NCBI GenBank assembly: GCA_021791345.1
Contig: JAJYWT010000061.1
Location: forward strand, 1 to 58,044
Reading direction: 5' to 3'
Source of the DNA: a bacterium
GTDB lineage: Bacteria; Chloroflexota; Dormibacteria; UBA8260; Bog-877
DNA length: 58,044 nt
Shown here: in pieces, positions 6,893 through 15,676 of the stretch
How positions within the stretch are numbered: position 1 is the stretch's first letter
How the letters are laid out: each line of letters starts with the position of its first letter
Notes under the pieces: generated by a model
The model's input: the letters and a program-made list of their open reading frames with translations, nothing else
What the model was told of the DNA's origin: nothing
Databases searched by the model: none
Position numbers and translations under genes: made by a program

Positions 6893-8872
6893 ATGGCCGT
6901 GACTGAATTCGTGGACGAGCCCAGCCAGTCCCGATGGACGTCGGACTCGGGCTTGATGGTTGATCGCCAGTCGATCTCCCCCGAGGTCACCGCCGCCGCC
7001 AGCGCCGCGGTCAGGCAGCTTGTGGAGCCGGGTGCCATGCGAGTCACTGCCGAGCCGATCCTGCGCTTGACGGATCGGGCGGTCCTCGGGTACCAGCTGC
7101 GCTGGCGGCTGCCCCGCTTGGACGCGGTGCCCTCCCCTGATGACTTCTGGCGCGCCGCCGCCGCCGCCGATCTGCTGGAGCGGCTCGACGACGCCCTGCT
7201 CAACGCCCAGTTCGAAGCCGCCAAGCGGCTCCGCCCGAGCACCGTCCTCATGAGCCTGGTCGGGTACCGGAGGCAGCGCCGCGGCGTCGCTGCTCTGCTG
7301 GCGCGCGCCGCCCGCCGCGCCGACATCCCCGCGACTCGGGTCGTCTGGCAGTTGAACGAATCGGACGACGTCACCGACGTGGTCCCGACTGCGGATCTCG
7401 CGTTCGATCTCCGGCTCCATGGCTTCAAGGTCGCCTTTCTGGACATCGGGGAGAGCCGAACCCCGATTGCCAGCCTGGCCCGCGTGCTGCCGGAGTTCCT
7501 CCACCTCGACGCCAGCCTGGTCCATGGGCTCGCCCATGGCGAGGGCTACGCCGCAGTCATGCGCGGCCTGTCGCTGTTCGCCGGCAGCATCGGCAGCCGG
7601 CTCGTGGCCGGCGACGTGTCTCAGGACCAGGAGGTGGCGGTGCTGCTCGAACTCGGCGTGGCCTACGGGTCCGGCCCGCTGCTGGGGCGCCCCGTCGAGC
7701 TCGAGGGACCCCTGGCGGTGGAGATCCCGCGCCCCCGGGTGCTGTTGGACATCGACAGCCAGGACGCGGCCGTCGCTCCCGGTCTGGACTCTCAGGGCGC
7801 ACCGGCTCGTGAAGGGGGGGATGGGCTGGTACGGGTCAAGCCGCCCTTCGACGTGGCCGAGGAGCTGGGACAGGCGGCCAGGTCGCTGCAGGGCGAGCAC
7901 CAGCCGGACGTCATCCTCGAGCTCGCCGCTGACCACCTGGCCCGGCTGGTCCCCTACGACGGGCTGACGGTGTATCGGGCCGACTGGGACGCCCTGCGCT
8001 TCCGCCCCCTGTTGGCCAGGTCCGCGATCGAGCCCAGCTATGTGGCGGGAGTCATGGGCCACACGTTCGCGATCGGAACCGGCATCACCGGGTGGGCCCT
8101 GGACCTGGGAACACCCCAGCTTGTCAACGACGCCGAAGCCCACCCGGCGGCTGGACACCTGCCCGGGACCAGGGCCGACGAGGAGTCGATGCTGCTGGTC
8201 CCGCTGGTTGCGGCGGACCGCCGCCTGGGGATCCTGAACCTGGTGCGGTTCCGCACTGGAGCGTTCAGCCCCGCCGAGCTCACCACCGCCAGCCTGGTGG
8301 GGCACATGCTTGCCGCCGCCTGGCACAGCGCCGAACTCTACTCGGAACAGGCCGAGAACGCCATCACCGACTCGCTGACCGGCCTGCGCAACAGCCGCTG
8401 GCTGCGCGACTCCGGGCGGCGCGAGCTGGCGCTGGCGGAGCGCGAGCAGCGCCCACTGGCGCTGGTGATGCTGGACCTGGACAAGTTCAAGCTGGTCAAC
8501 GACTTCGCGGGTCACGGCACCGGCGACTCGGTGCTGCGCGCGGTGGGGCGGGCGATCCAGGACTCGGTGAGGGCGGACGACGTCGGAGTCCGCTACGGCG
8601 GTGAGGAGTTCGTCCTCCTCCTGCACCAGGCGGGCAGGGAAGGGGCGGGGCGGGTCTGGCGGGAGCTGCTCCGGCGCCTTGCCCGGATCACCCTGCCGGA
8701 GGGCTGCCCGGTCCCGCGCGTGACCGCGTCCGCCGGGCTGGCGAGGTACCCCGACCACGGGAGGTCGCTGCCCCAGCTGCTCTCCGCGGCCGACGCCGCG
8801 ATGTACTCGGTGAAGAGGCGGGGCGGCAACCGGATCGCGACCGCCCGACCCCCCGGCGCTCAGTCCGCCTGA
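6893..8872 (+). CDS. Diguanylate cyclase with degenerate N-terminal EAL-like domain and GAF domain
   Basis: About 659 aa. Order: an EAL-like region (about 45-270; AEPILRLTDRAVLGYQLRWRLP in place of the usual Q-P-I-V and E-A-L, and LDASLV instead of K-L-D), a GAF domain (about 330-490), and a C-terminal GGDEF domain. The active motif is intact (GGEEF at 569-573), and RADD five residues before it is an allosteric I-site (RxxD), so it should make c-di-GMP with product inhibition. The EAL-like part has lost the catalytic residues and is probably a sensor or binding domain. ATG 6893 follows AGGTGG; GTG 6887 is possible. The 3' end overlaps the convergent marR gene by 13 bp. Confidence 0.85.
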   Translation: MAVTEFVDEPSQSRWTSDSGLMVDRQSISPEVTAAASAAVRQLVEPGAMRVTAEPILRLTDRAVLGYQLRWRLPRLDAVPSPDDFWRAAAAADLLERLDDALLNAQFEAAKRLRPSTVLMSLVGYRRQRRGVAALLARAARRADIPATRVVWQLNESDDVTDVVPTADLAFDLRLHGFKVAFLDIGESRTPIASLARVLPEFLHLDASLVHGLAHGEGYAAVMRGLSLFAGSIGSRLVAGDVSQDQEVAVLLELGVAYGSGPLLGRPVELEGPLAVEIPRPRVLLDIDSQDAAVAPGLDSQGAPAREGGDGLVRVKPPFDVAEELGQAARSLQGEHQPDVILELAADHLARLVPYDGLTVYRADWDALRFRPLLARSAIEPSYVAGVMGHTFAIGTGITGWALDLGTPQLVNDAEAHPAAGHLPGTRADEESMLLVPLVAADRRLGILNLVRFRTGAFSPAELTTASLVGHMLAAAWHSAELYSEQAENAITDSLTGLRNSRWLRDSGRRELALAEREQRPLALVMLDLDKFKLVNDFAGHGTGDSVLRAVGRAIQDSVRADDVGVRYGGEEFVLLLHQAGREGAGRVWRELLRRLARITLPEGCPVPRVTASAGLARYPDHGRSLPQLLSAADAAMYSVKRRGGNRIATARPPGAQSA

Positions 8873-9348
8873 TCCAGGCAGCCGATCGTCCGCTCCACGG
8901 CCTCGACCACGGTCAGCAGCGCCCGCAGCTCCGGGTCCGAGAACCGCTGCAGAACCTTTTCGATCGCCCCCCGGCGGAAACCCGCCGCCTCCTCCGCCTC
9001 GGCCCGGCCGCGGTCGGTCAGCCGGACGTGGACCAGGCGCCGGTCCGCCTCGTCGCGATGGCGCTCCACCAGGGAGTGCTCCTCCAGCCGGTCCAGCATC
9101 GAGCTCACCGAAGGCATGGAGACTGCCAGCATCTCCGCCATCTGTCCCACCGTCATCGGGCCCAGCTGGTGCAGCAGCATGATCACATGCATCTGCCCGA
9201 AGGAGAGGTCCTTGCGGGCGAAGGACGCCCCGGGTCCCTTGCGCCAATGTTTGGAGGAGATTCGATCCAGGGAGTTGAGGGCGCGGCCCAGCAGCTCCGC
9301 GCGACTGGTCTCAAGCTCTCCGGCAACCGAGCTGGACGGCTGACTCAA
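8860..9348 (-). CDS. MarR family transcriptional regulator of the adjacent efflux pump
   Basis: 162 aa. Winged-helix motif MTVGQMAEMLAVSMPSVSSMLDRLEEHSLVERHRDEADRR-L with the D-x-R wing residues, then a long C-terminal dimer helix. The TTG start overlaps the stop of the MFS gene as TTGA, so it is the second gene of an MFS-marR operon. It probably represses this operon through the palindromes in the upstream region at 11014-11073. Confidence 0.9.
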   Translation of the reverse strand: MSQPSSSVAGELETSRAELLGRALNSLDRISSKHWRKGPGASFARKDLSFGQMHVIMLLHQLGPMTVGQMAEMLAVSMPSVSSMLDRLEEHSLVERHRDEADRRLVHVRLTDRGRAEAEEAAGFRRGAIEKVLQRFSDPELRALLTVVEAVERTIGCLDQAD

Positions 9349-10994
9349 GGCACCGCCACCGGCTCCGGGTCGACGGCCTCGAGCTCCACCTCGACGGCCA
9401 CCGGGGCGAGCGAGGTCCGAAGCGGGACCTCCTTCATGTAGAGGGCGGCCACGACTGCGAGCCCTGACGCAACCACGCCCAGCCAGAAGCTGCCCCCGAT
9501 CGCCTCGGCCAGGCTCTGGTGGATCGCGAAGACGATCGCGGGGATGAAGTGCTGCAATGCCGGGGGCAGCACGTGCGCCAGCTGGGAGGCGAGGTTGCCC
9601 ACCCCGGTCAGGCTCGACTCGCCACCCGCCTGAAAGTGCTGGGTGAGCGCCCTCGGAACCCCCGCTCTGGCGAGGTTGCGAGGGAGCTGGGTGGTGAACG
9701 TCGAAGCCAGGTAGGTCCCTGCCACCGCCAGCCCCACCGATCCACCCACCTGCCGGAAGAAGGTGAGGTTGCTGGTGGCGACGCCGATGGCGCTCTGCGG
9801 CACCGCATTCTGGACCACGACCGTGTATCCCGACATGGAGGGGCCGATGCCCACGCCCATCACCAGCATCCAGCCCCAGAGGCTCCAGTCGCCTACCGTG
9901 GCGGAGAGCTGGGTCATCAGCAGCATCCCGATGGTGGAGACCACCATGGCGCCCACCAGCAGCAGCTTGTAGCGCCCGGTGCGGCTGATCACCAGCCCGG
10001 CCACGACACTGGTGCCCATGAGGCCCAGGAGCAGCGGCCAGAGCATGTAGCCGGAGGCGGTGGCGCTGATGTCGCGCACGGCCTGGAAATAGCGGGGCAG
10101 GAAGATCACCCCGATGAAGAACCCGAAGGACAGCAGGAACATGGCTGCCTGGGAGGCGGCGTAGGTCCGCACCCGGAACAGCCCGAGTGGCACGATCGGC
10201 TCTGCCACCCGGCTCTCGATGAAGATGAACACCGCCCCCAGCACCCCGGCCAGCGCCAGCAATCCGCCGACCCGCCAGTCGAGCCAGCCGATGGTCTGCC
10301 CGGAGGCGGTGGTCAGCCCCTTCTCGGTGAGCCCGATGAGCAGCGGGATGACGGCCGCGGTGAAGACCAGGGTTCCCCAGTAGTCGATCGAGGGCCGCGG
10401 CCCGTCGCTGCGGTGGTTGGGCAGGATCGAGGAGATCACCGCCAGCGCCACGATTCCGATCGGGACGTTGACGTAGAAGACCCAGTGCCAGCTGATGTTG
10501 TCGGTGATGAACCCGCCCAGGAACGGTCCCACCAAAAACGCCAGCCCGAAGACGGCCCCGAAGAATCCCTGGTACTTGCCCCGCTCCCGGGGGGTGAAGA
10601 GGTCTCCGATGACCGCCAGGGAGATCGGGAAGAGCGCTCCGGCACCGAGCCCTTGGAGGCCTCTGAAGAGGATTAGCTCGGCCATGTTCTGGGAGAGTCC
10701 GGAGAGCGCCGAGCCGACCAGGAACAGGGATATCCCGATGATGAGCATGATCTTGCGCCCGAAGATGTCGGAGAGCTTGCCGTAGATCGGGATGGTGACG
10801 GTGCTGGTCAGCAGGTAGGCGGTGACGACCCAGACGTACAGGCTGTTGCCGCCCAGGTCGGTGACGATCGTCGGCAGCGCGGTGCCCACCACGGTCTGGT
10901 CGAGGGCGCTCAGGAACAGCCCGAGCATGACGGCTCCGACGATGGCGAGCCGAGCCCGCTGGGAGAGCTGGATCGAGGGCCGAGTCTGGGACAT
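9345..10994 (-). CDS. DHA2-type MFS drug efflux transporter (EmrB/QacA-like, 14 TM)
   Basis: 549 aa, highly hydrophobic, about 14 membrane helices. The N-terminus LGLFLSALDQTVVGTALPTIVTDLGG is the DHA2 motif D1, and LVGPFLGGFI is the motif C antiporter signature in helix 5. It should export hydrophobic compounds with proton exchange. ATG 10994 is followed on the same strand by marR (4-nt overlap), the usual self-regulated drug-pump arrangement. An AT-rich promoter with inverted repeats lies directly upstream. Confidence 0.92.
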   Translation of the reverse strand: MSQTRPSIQLSQRARLAIVGAVMLGLFLSALDQTVVGTALPTIVTDLGGNSLYVWVVTAYLLTSTVTIPIYGKLSDIFGRKIMLIIGISLFLVGSALSGLSQNMAELILFRGLQGLGAGALFPISLAVIGDLFTPRERGKYQGFFGAVFGLAFLVGPFLGGFITDNISWHWVFYVNVPIGIVALAVISSILPNHRSDGPRPSIDYWGTLVFTAAVIPLLIGLTEKGLTTASGQTIGWLDWRVGGLLALAGVLGAVFIFIESRVAEPIVPLGLFRVRTYAASQAAMFLLSFGFFIGVIFLPRYFQAVRDISATASGYMLWPLLLGLMGTSVVAGLVISRTGRYKLLLVGAMVVSTIGMLLMTQLSATVGDWSLWGWMLVMGVGIGPSMSGYTVVVQNAVPQSAIGVATSNLTFFRQVGGSVGLAVAGTYLASTFTTQLPRNLARAGVPRALTQHFQAGGESSLTGVGNLASQLAHVLPPALQHFIPAIVFAIHQSLAEAIGGSFWLGVVASGLAVVAALYMKEVPLRTSLAPVAVEVELEAVDPEPVAVP

Positions 10995-11013
10995 GGAAGT
11001 CTTCCGCTCCTTT

Positions 11014-11082
11014 CCTTTAGTTAACCTTGCGACAACTATCAGTTTTCCTAAGACATTAGTCTAAAACTAAAGGTTGTGTCAA
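11014..11082 (-). promoter_or_regulatory. Promoter and candidate MarR operators of the efflux operon
   Basis: On the minus strand, TTGACA (11077-11082) is followed after 18 nt by TAATGT (11053-11058). A 15-bp palindrome, TTAGT-N5-ACTAA (11056-11070), covers the spacer and -10. A second pair, TAGTT (11018-11022) / AACTA (11034-11038), lies downstream of the start site. CCTTTAGTT (11014-11022) and AACTAAAGG (11065-11073) form a longer inverted repeat linking both. The AT content is far above the surroundings. Confidence 0.65.
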
Positions 11083-11182
11083 GTCTAAGGGGATTGGCAA
11101 ACCATGACGGGATCACTCCGGGCCCCGACGTCGCTCGCCGGGCCGGTCGACGGTGGAGCGGGGACGCCCGCCTCGGCCCTGT

Positions 11183-13312
11183 TTACGCCGGTGAGGGGAC
11201 GCCCAGCTCCAGCCGGGGCCGCAGCGCGGAGAGCGGCTTGGGGCGGGCGAACAGGTAACCCTGACCCAGCTGGATCCCCAGCGAGAGCAGGTGCTCGCGG
11301 CTGGCCTCGGTCTCCACCCCCTCTGCCACGAGGGCGCATCCGCTGCGCTCCGCGAAGTGCTGGATGCCCGCCACCATCGCCTCGTGGGCACGGTCCCGCA
11401 GCATCGCCTGGACCAGGTAGATGTCCAGCTTCACGAAGTCCGGGTTGAGCTCCAGGATGTGGCGGAGGCTGGCGTAGCCGGCGCCGGCGTCGTCGACGGC
11501 CAACCTCGTGGCTGGGCCGAGCCTCGCCATCGCCGCTCGGACGGCGGCGTAGTCGTCGATCTGGTCGTGCTCAGTAACCTCCACGACCGCCCCGTATCGC
11601 CACTGGCGTCGTCCCTCCGCGAGCAGCTCCTGGTGCGCCACCAGGACGTCGGGGGAGATGTTGACCGAGAGGTACTGTCCCTCCATCAGGAGGCGCTCTC
11701 CGTCCCTCACCGCCCGATCCAGGGTCGCCAGCTCGAGCCGCTCGTGCAGCCCGTGCTCCCGGGCCGTGCCGAAGACCCGGTCGGGTGGCAGTTGGCCGCT
11801 GAACCGGGTCAGCGCCTCGTAGCCGCGGATCGCCCCTGTCCCCATGTCCACGATTGGCTGGAACACCGGGTGATAGCTGCCGTCGTTCAGGTGCCGGAGC
11901 ACAACCTCAGCACCCCCGTTCGCGGTGGAAGGGGAGATCAGGAGGTTAGCCAGCCGGCGCCCGGCGACGGAGGCGAAGTCCTCCAGGCTGGGCAGCAATC
12001 CGGCGAGGAGCTTGCCGGCCGCCTCGGGATCCGGCTCCCGGACTCCGGCGACCAGGATCCCCAGCACGCGGTTTCCCTGGCGGATGGGGGCGTAGGCGAA
12101 GGCGGGGATGCCCAGGCTGATGAACGCCGACCAGTACTCCTGTAGCTCCGGCTCCTCCGCCCGTCGCCGCGCGTCTGCGCAGCGTTCGATCCAGGGGGCT
12201 CCCCGCGCGCGCTCGCGCAGGTCGCTGGTGCGTGCGTCCGGCAGCCCGCAGTAGGTGGTGGCCGGGAACTCCGCTGGCGCTCGGGGATAGCTGACCAGGG
12301 GGATGGCGGGACCGGACCCGGAGAGCGAGATCACCTGAGCGATGGCGGCTCCGCGCAGCTGCACGAACTCCCGGCAGATCTGCAGGGCGACGCGGTCCGG
12401 CGACTCCGGAGACGGGGTCGGTCCGGCCAGGTTCCTCAGGGCCTGCCGCTCCGAGACCTCGATCAGCAGCTGTTGGTGGTCGCGTGAGTGGAGCCTCGCC
12501 CCGATGGCCAGGATGGCGACCAGGAGCCCCATCGCGGTCTCGACCCGGCCCAGGATCGCGCCCAGAGAGAGCGCGCCACCCCCGAGCTGCGTCAGCAGCA
12601 ATCCGCACGTCGCAGCGGCGGCCGTTGGCAGGATCCAGCGTTGCATCGGGCTCAGGTGACGCCACCTCAGCCATCCGGCACCGACCAGGGCGGTGGTGGC
12701 GGCCAGGGTCACCCACCCCAGCGTGGCCCCGCCCCCCGTGAGACGCTGGAGCTGAACCAGGGGCACGGCGGTGGCGCCGAGCCCGGCCGCAGTGAGGGCC
12801 AACACGAAGGTGACCAGAGCCACCATCGCCATGACCCCGACGTACCCGAGGGTGGTCCCCTGTCCCGGCCGCACCGGCGGCCGCCAGAGGCTGCCCGGGG
12901 TGGCCAGCGACAACGCGATGCCCAGGCCCAGAGCCAGGTGCCAGGCGATCCGCCCGGAGATGGCTCCCACCGCGGTGTGCAGCAGGACGCCCGACGATCC
13001 CGCGGCCGCCCACACGACCCCGATCGCCATCAGGGCCAGGAAGGTCCCGGCCAGGCCAAGAAGGCGCGGCTCCGGCGGTCCCAGGAACTGCTCCTCGAGC
13101 AGCAGGATCGCGATCAGGCCACATCCGGTGGCCACCCCGGCGGCGTAGACGGACTGGCTGGCGGTGGCGGCGGGATAGGGGATCTGGGCCAGAGGGACCA
13201 GGATCAGCGCCAGCACCAGCAGGGCCAGCACACCACGCGCGGGGGCGCTCAGCCTCAGTGGCGGCAATCGACGGCGGCGATACGGCCCGGCACGCGCCTG
13301 CCCTGCGCTCAA
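11183..13312 (-). CDS. Membrane-anchored GAF-EAL cyclic-di-GMP phosphodiesterase
   Basis: About 709 aa. The N-terminus has about eight hydrophobic segments (up to residue 290), a MASE-like membrane sensor. A GAF-like region follows (about 310-470), then a C-terminal EAL domain. Catalytic marks are present: FQPIVDM, GYEALTR (EAL), VNISPDV, VEVTEHD, DDAGAGYASL, VKLDIYLV and VAEGVET, so c-di-GMP hydrolysis to pGpG is likely. TTG 13312 is chosen because of GGGAGG 4 nt upstream; the frame stays open to 13390. It opposes the diguanylate cyclase at 6893-8872. Confidence 0.85.
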   Translation of the reverse strand: MSAGQARAGPYRRRRLPPLRLSAPARGVLALLVLALILVPLAQIPYPAATASQSVYAAGVATGCGLIAILLLEEQFLGPPEPRLLGLAGTFLALMAIGVVWAAAGSSGVLLHTAVGAISGRIAWHLALGLGIALSLATPGSLWRPPVRPGQGTTLGYVGVMAMVALVTFVLALTAAGLGATAVPLVQLQRLTGGGATLGWVTLAATTALVGAGWLRWRHLSPMQRWILPTAAAATCGLLLTQLGGGALSLGAILGRVETAMGLLVAILAIGARLHSRDHQQLLIEVSERQALRNLAGPTPSPESPDRVALQICREFVQLRGAAIAQVISLSGSGPAIPLVSYPRAPAEFPATTYCGLPDARTSDLRERARGAPWIERCADARRRAEEPELQEYWSAFISLGIPAFAYAPIRQGNRVLGILVAGVREPDPEAAGKLLAGLLPSLEDFASVAGRRLANLLISPSTANGGAEVVLRHLNDGSYHPVFQPIVDMGTGAIRGYEALTRFSGQLPPDRVFGTAREHGLHERLELATLDRAVRDGERLLMEGQYLSVNISPDVLVAHQELLAEGRRQWRYGAVVEVTEHDQIDDYAAVRAAMARLGPATRLAVDDAGAGYASLRHILELNPDFVKLDIYLVQAMLRDRAHEAMVAGIQHFAERSGCALVAEGVETEASREHLLSLGIQLGQGYLFARPKPLSALRPRLELGVPSPA

Positions 13313-13433
13313 GCCGCCTCCCACCTGGGAATCACCACGTCTGCACCATAGGCAGCGCCGAGGGCGGCCGGGGTGACGTTTCGCACACATCCCGGTGACG
13401 CGGACGGCATGGCCGCCGGCTCGGGCGGGTATG

Positions 13434-14813
13434 TCACCGGATGGCTGGCTCGATCCTTCGGCCCAGAGTCATTTCGACCGCGTCGGCCACGGCAGAGCGG
13501 AGCATGCCGGTCACCTCGCCGAGCCGGGATTCGGGAACCCGCAGGTGCAGCCGCGGTCCGTTCAGGGAGACCAGGCGGATCTCGGGAGGTGCCGCTGCCA
13601 GCAGTTGCGCCGCCAGCCGGGTCGTGAGCCGCGCCCCCGCATCGCTCAGGGAGTGGTCCTGGCCGCTCAGCGAGAGCGGCGCTCCCCAGGGCAGCTCGTC
13701 GGGCAGCCGCCGGCGCTCGGTCAGCCATTCCCAGGCGTCGGGGAAGCGCCTGAGCTCGACCAGGGACTCCGGCAGAGCCGACGGCCGGTCCAGGACCGAA
13801 CCCCAGAGTGGCTCATGGCGGTCCGCGCGAGCCCGCTTCCCCGCCAGGGCGTGCAGGCCCGCGATGCCGCCCCGGTCTGCCCCAGTGGCGAGTCCTGGAC
13901 CGCCCCGGTGGTGGCCCGCCAGCTCGTCCCACAGTCCGATGTCCCCGCTCCAGAACGCTGCGAGCATCAGGGTGGGGGCGGGCAGGCTCAGCTCCACGGT
14001 GGACTGGCCGCGGCGCTCCAGCGCCTCGGCACGGCTGAGCGGCCGGGGCTCCGCGCAGGCGTACAGCCCGGCGGGATGGGGCACGTTCAGCTGGTAGCCG
14101 GCCAGCGAGAGCCGGCCCATGAAGAGGAGCTCCTCCGCGTATGGGAGCTGTCTTGCGCGGGCGGGCTGGGCGCGGCTCCAGTGGGTCATCGCTCGGGACA
14201 GCTGCTCCAACTTCCAGCTGCCGCTCTCGAGCTGGGACTCCTCCTGGGGCCCACGGTCCTCGACGGGGTCGATGAGGCCGATCATGGTGGTCAGCCGGAG
14301 CCGTTCCACGAACGCCAGCCCCTGGAGGGCGTGGCGCACCTCCAGATGCGGCGGGATGTCCCCGATGAGCAGATCGGGGGCGGCGCCTTCGGCGACCATG
14401 CCCGCAAACCGTGCGAGCGACAGGTCCCAATCTCCTCCGGGGATCGCGATGTGCAGGTCTCCCGGGCCCGCCCGCAGCAGCACCGCCGCCGCCGGCCCGA
14501 ACCGCCACCGCGGAACCCGGGCGGGGCGCCTGGGAGCTGGCGCCGGGGGGACCATGGTGGTGGCGCGGTCGTACTCTGCGCGCAGCTCCGGGGTCGCGAC
14601 CAGCGCCCAGGCGGCCTGGAGCTGCGAGAAGAGCTGGGTCGCCCGTTGCGGGTCGAGCCGCTGTCGCCCCTGGCGGTGGATCTGGACATCCGGGTGAAGC
14701 TCTCTGGCCCTCGCCCGGTAATGCCGGCGCAGCTCCTGCCAGGAGGCCGAGCGGTCACTCCCGAGCACGGCGTAGACGTCGACCGGGGCCACGCGCCCCG
14801 ACCTCACCGGCAA
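13434..14813 (-). CDS. J-domain (DnaJ-like) protein with long uncharacterised C-terminal region
   Basis: 459 aa. Residues about 12-85 form a J-domain: VDVYAVLGSDRSASWQELRRHY, then ARELHPD with the HPD motif at 40-42, the part that stimulates DnaK ATPase. No Gly/Phe region, zinc fingers or DnaJ C-terminal domain follow. Instead there are about 350 residues I do not recognise, with acidic and hydrophobic segments and no membrane helix. It may be a specialised DnaK co-chaperone. TTG 14813 is supported by GGGGAGG 8 nt upstream; GTG 14792 is possible. It is downstream of ccdA and upstream of the phosphodiesterase gene on the same strand. Confidence 0.7.
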   Translation of the reverse strand: MPVRSGRVAPVDVYAVLGSDRSASWQELRRHYRARARELHPDVQIHRQGRQRLDPQRATQLFSQLQAAWALVATPELRAEYDRATTMVPPAPAPRRPARVPRWRFGPAAAVLLRAGPGDLHIAIPGGDWDLSLARFAGMVAEGAAPDLLIGDIPPHLEVRHALQGLAFVERLRLTTMIGLIDPVEDRGPQEESQLESGSWKLEQLSRAMTHWSRAQPARARQLPYAEELLFMGRLSLAGYQLNVPHPAGLYACAEPRPLSRAEALERRGQSTVELSLPAPTLMLAAFWSGDIGLWDELAGHHRGGPGLATGADRGGIAGLHALAGKRARADRHEPLWGSVLDRPSALPESLVELRRFPDAWEWLTERRRLPDELPWGAPLSLSGQDHSLSDAGARLTTRLAAQLLAAAPPEIRLVSLNGPRLHLRVPESRLGEVTGMLRSAVADAVEMTLGRRIEPAIR

Positions 14814-14865
14814 GCGGGGCCCCTCCCCAGGCCGGGGCTCGTCACCTCGGCCGGCGGTCGTGCGC

Positions 14866-15603
14866 TCACAGGTCGAAGGGGTCCTGGAAGAAGCCGGGCA
14901 GGTGGTTGGAGAGCCAGTCGTTGAAGATCGCGAAGTGATTCACGGTTACCAGCATTCCCATCGCCACCACCACCAGTCCGCCCACCACCGAGATCGCCCG
15001 CTGATGCCGGCCCAGCGTCGCCAGCAGCGGTGCCATGCGGTCGAGCAGCGCCGCCGCGAGCAGGAACGGGAGCCCCAGCCCCAGGCAGTAGGCGACCATC
15101 AAGTAGATGCCGCGCAGGGTGGTCCCCTGGCTGATGCCGGAGGTCAGCACCGCGCCCAGCACCGGGCCGATGCAGGGGGACCAGCCCGCCGCCAACCCCA
15201 GCCCCAGCAGCAGCCCGGCGACAAAGCCCCCCCGCCGCCCCCTGGTCGGCAGCGGGCGCCGGTCACGCAGCAGGGGTCCGATTCGGATCACGCCCATCAG
15301 GGTCAGCCCCAGGACGATCACGACCGCCCCGAGGATGGGGGTCAGGACGGATCGCCACGGCTCCAGCACCCGGTCCAGGGCGTAGAAGAATGCGATGCAG
15401 AACGTGCCCAGGCCGATGACGAAGCCGGCCGCTCCGCGCATCACTCGCCAGCGGCCCGCGGAGGTCGCGGTCCCGGCGCCGCCGACGCCCTCGCAGGAGA
15501 GGAACGCCAGATACGCGGGTACCAGCGGGAGCACGCACGGGGAGAGGAAGGAGGCCGCGCCGGCCGCTACGGCCAAGGGGATGGTGACCGCACCGAAGCT
15601 CAT
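14866..15603 (-). CDS. ccdA: CcdA/DsbD-type cytochrome c biogenesis transmembrane protein
   Basis: 245 aa, about six membrane helices. The start ... GAASFLSPCVLPLVPAYLAFLS holds the conserved SPCVLPLVP cysteine motif, and AAGWSPCIGPVLGAVL holds the second redox Cys. The protein carries electrons from cytoplasmic thioredoxin across the membrane to reduce extracytoplasmic thiols, for example in cytochrome c maturation. No ResB/ResC or thioredoxin partner genes lie next to it; neighbours are the J-domain gene and metG. Confidence 0.9.
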   Translation of the reverse strand: MSFGAVTIPLAVAAGAASFLSPCVLPLVPAYLAFLSCEGVGGAGTATSAGRWRVMRGAAGFVIGLGTFCIAFFYALDRVLEPWRSVLTPILGAVVIVLGLTLMGVIRIGPLLRDRRPLPTRGRRGGFVAGLLLGLGLAAGWSPCIGPVLGAVLTSGISQGTTLRGIYLMVAYCLGLGLPFLLAAALLDRMAPLLATLGRHQRAISVVGGLVVVAMGMLVTVNHFAIFNDWLSNHLPGFFQDPFDL

Positions 15604-15676
15604 GGTGCCAGGTTAGAGATGGCGACCTCGGGACCATCCAGAGGCCGCCGCGCCGCCGACGTCGTCCACCCCGGGC

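Noticed and set aside
6644..9247. Very long minus-strand open frame opposite the diguanylate cyclase
   Set aside because: It is a shadow of the cyclase and marR genes; no domain similarity.
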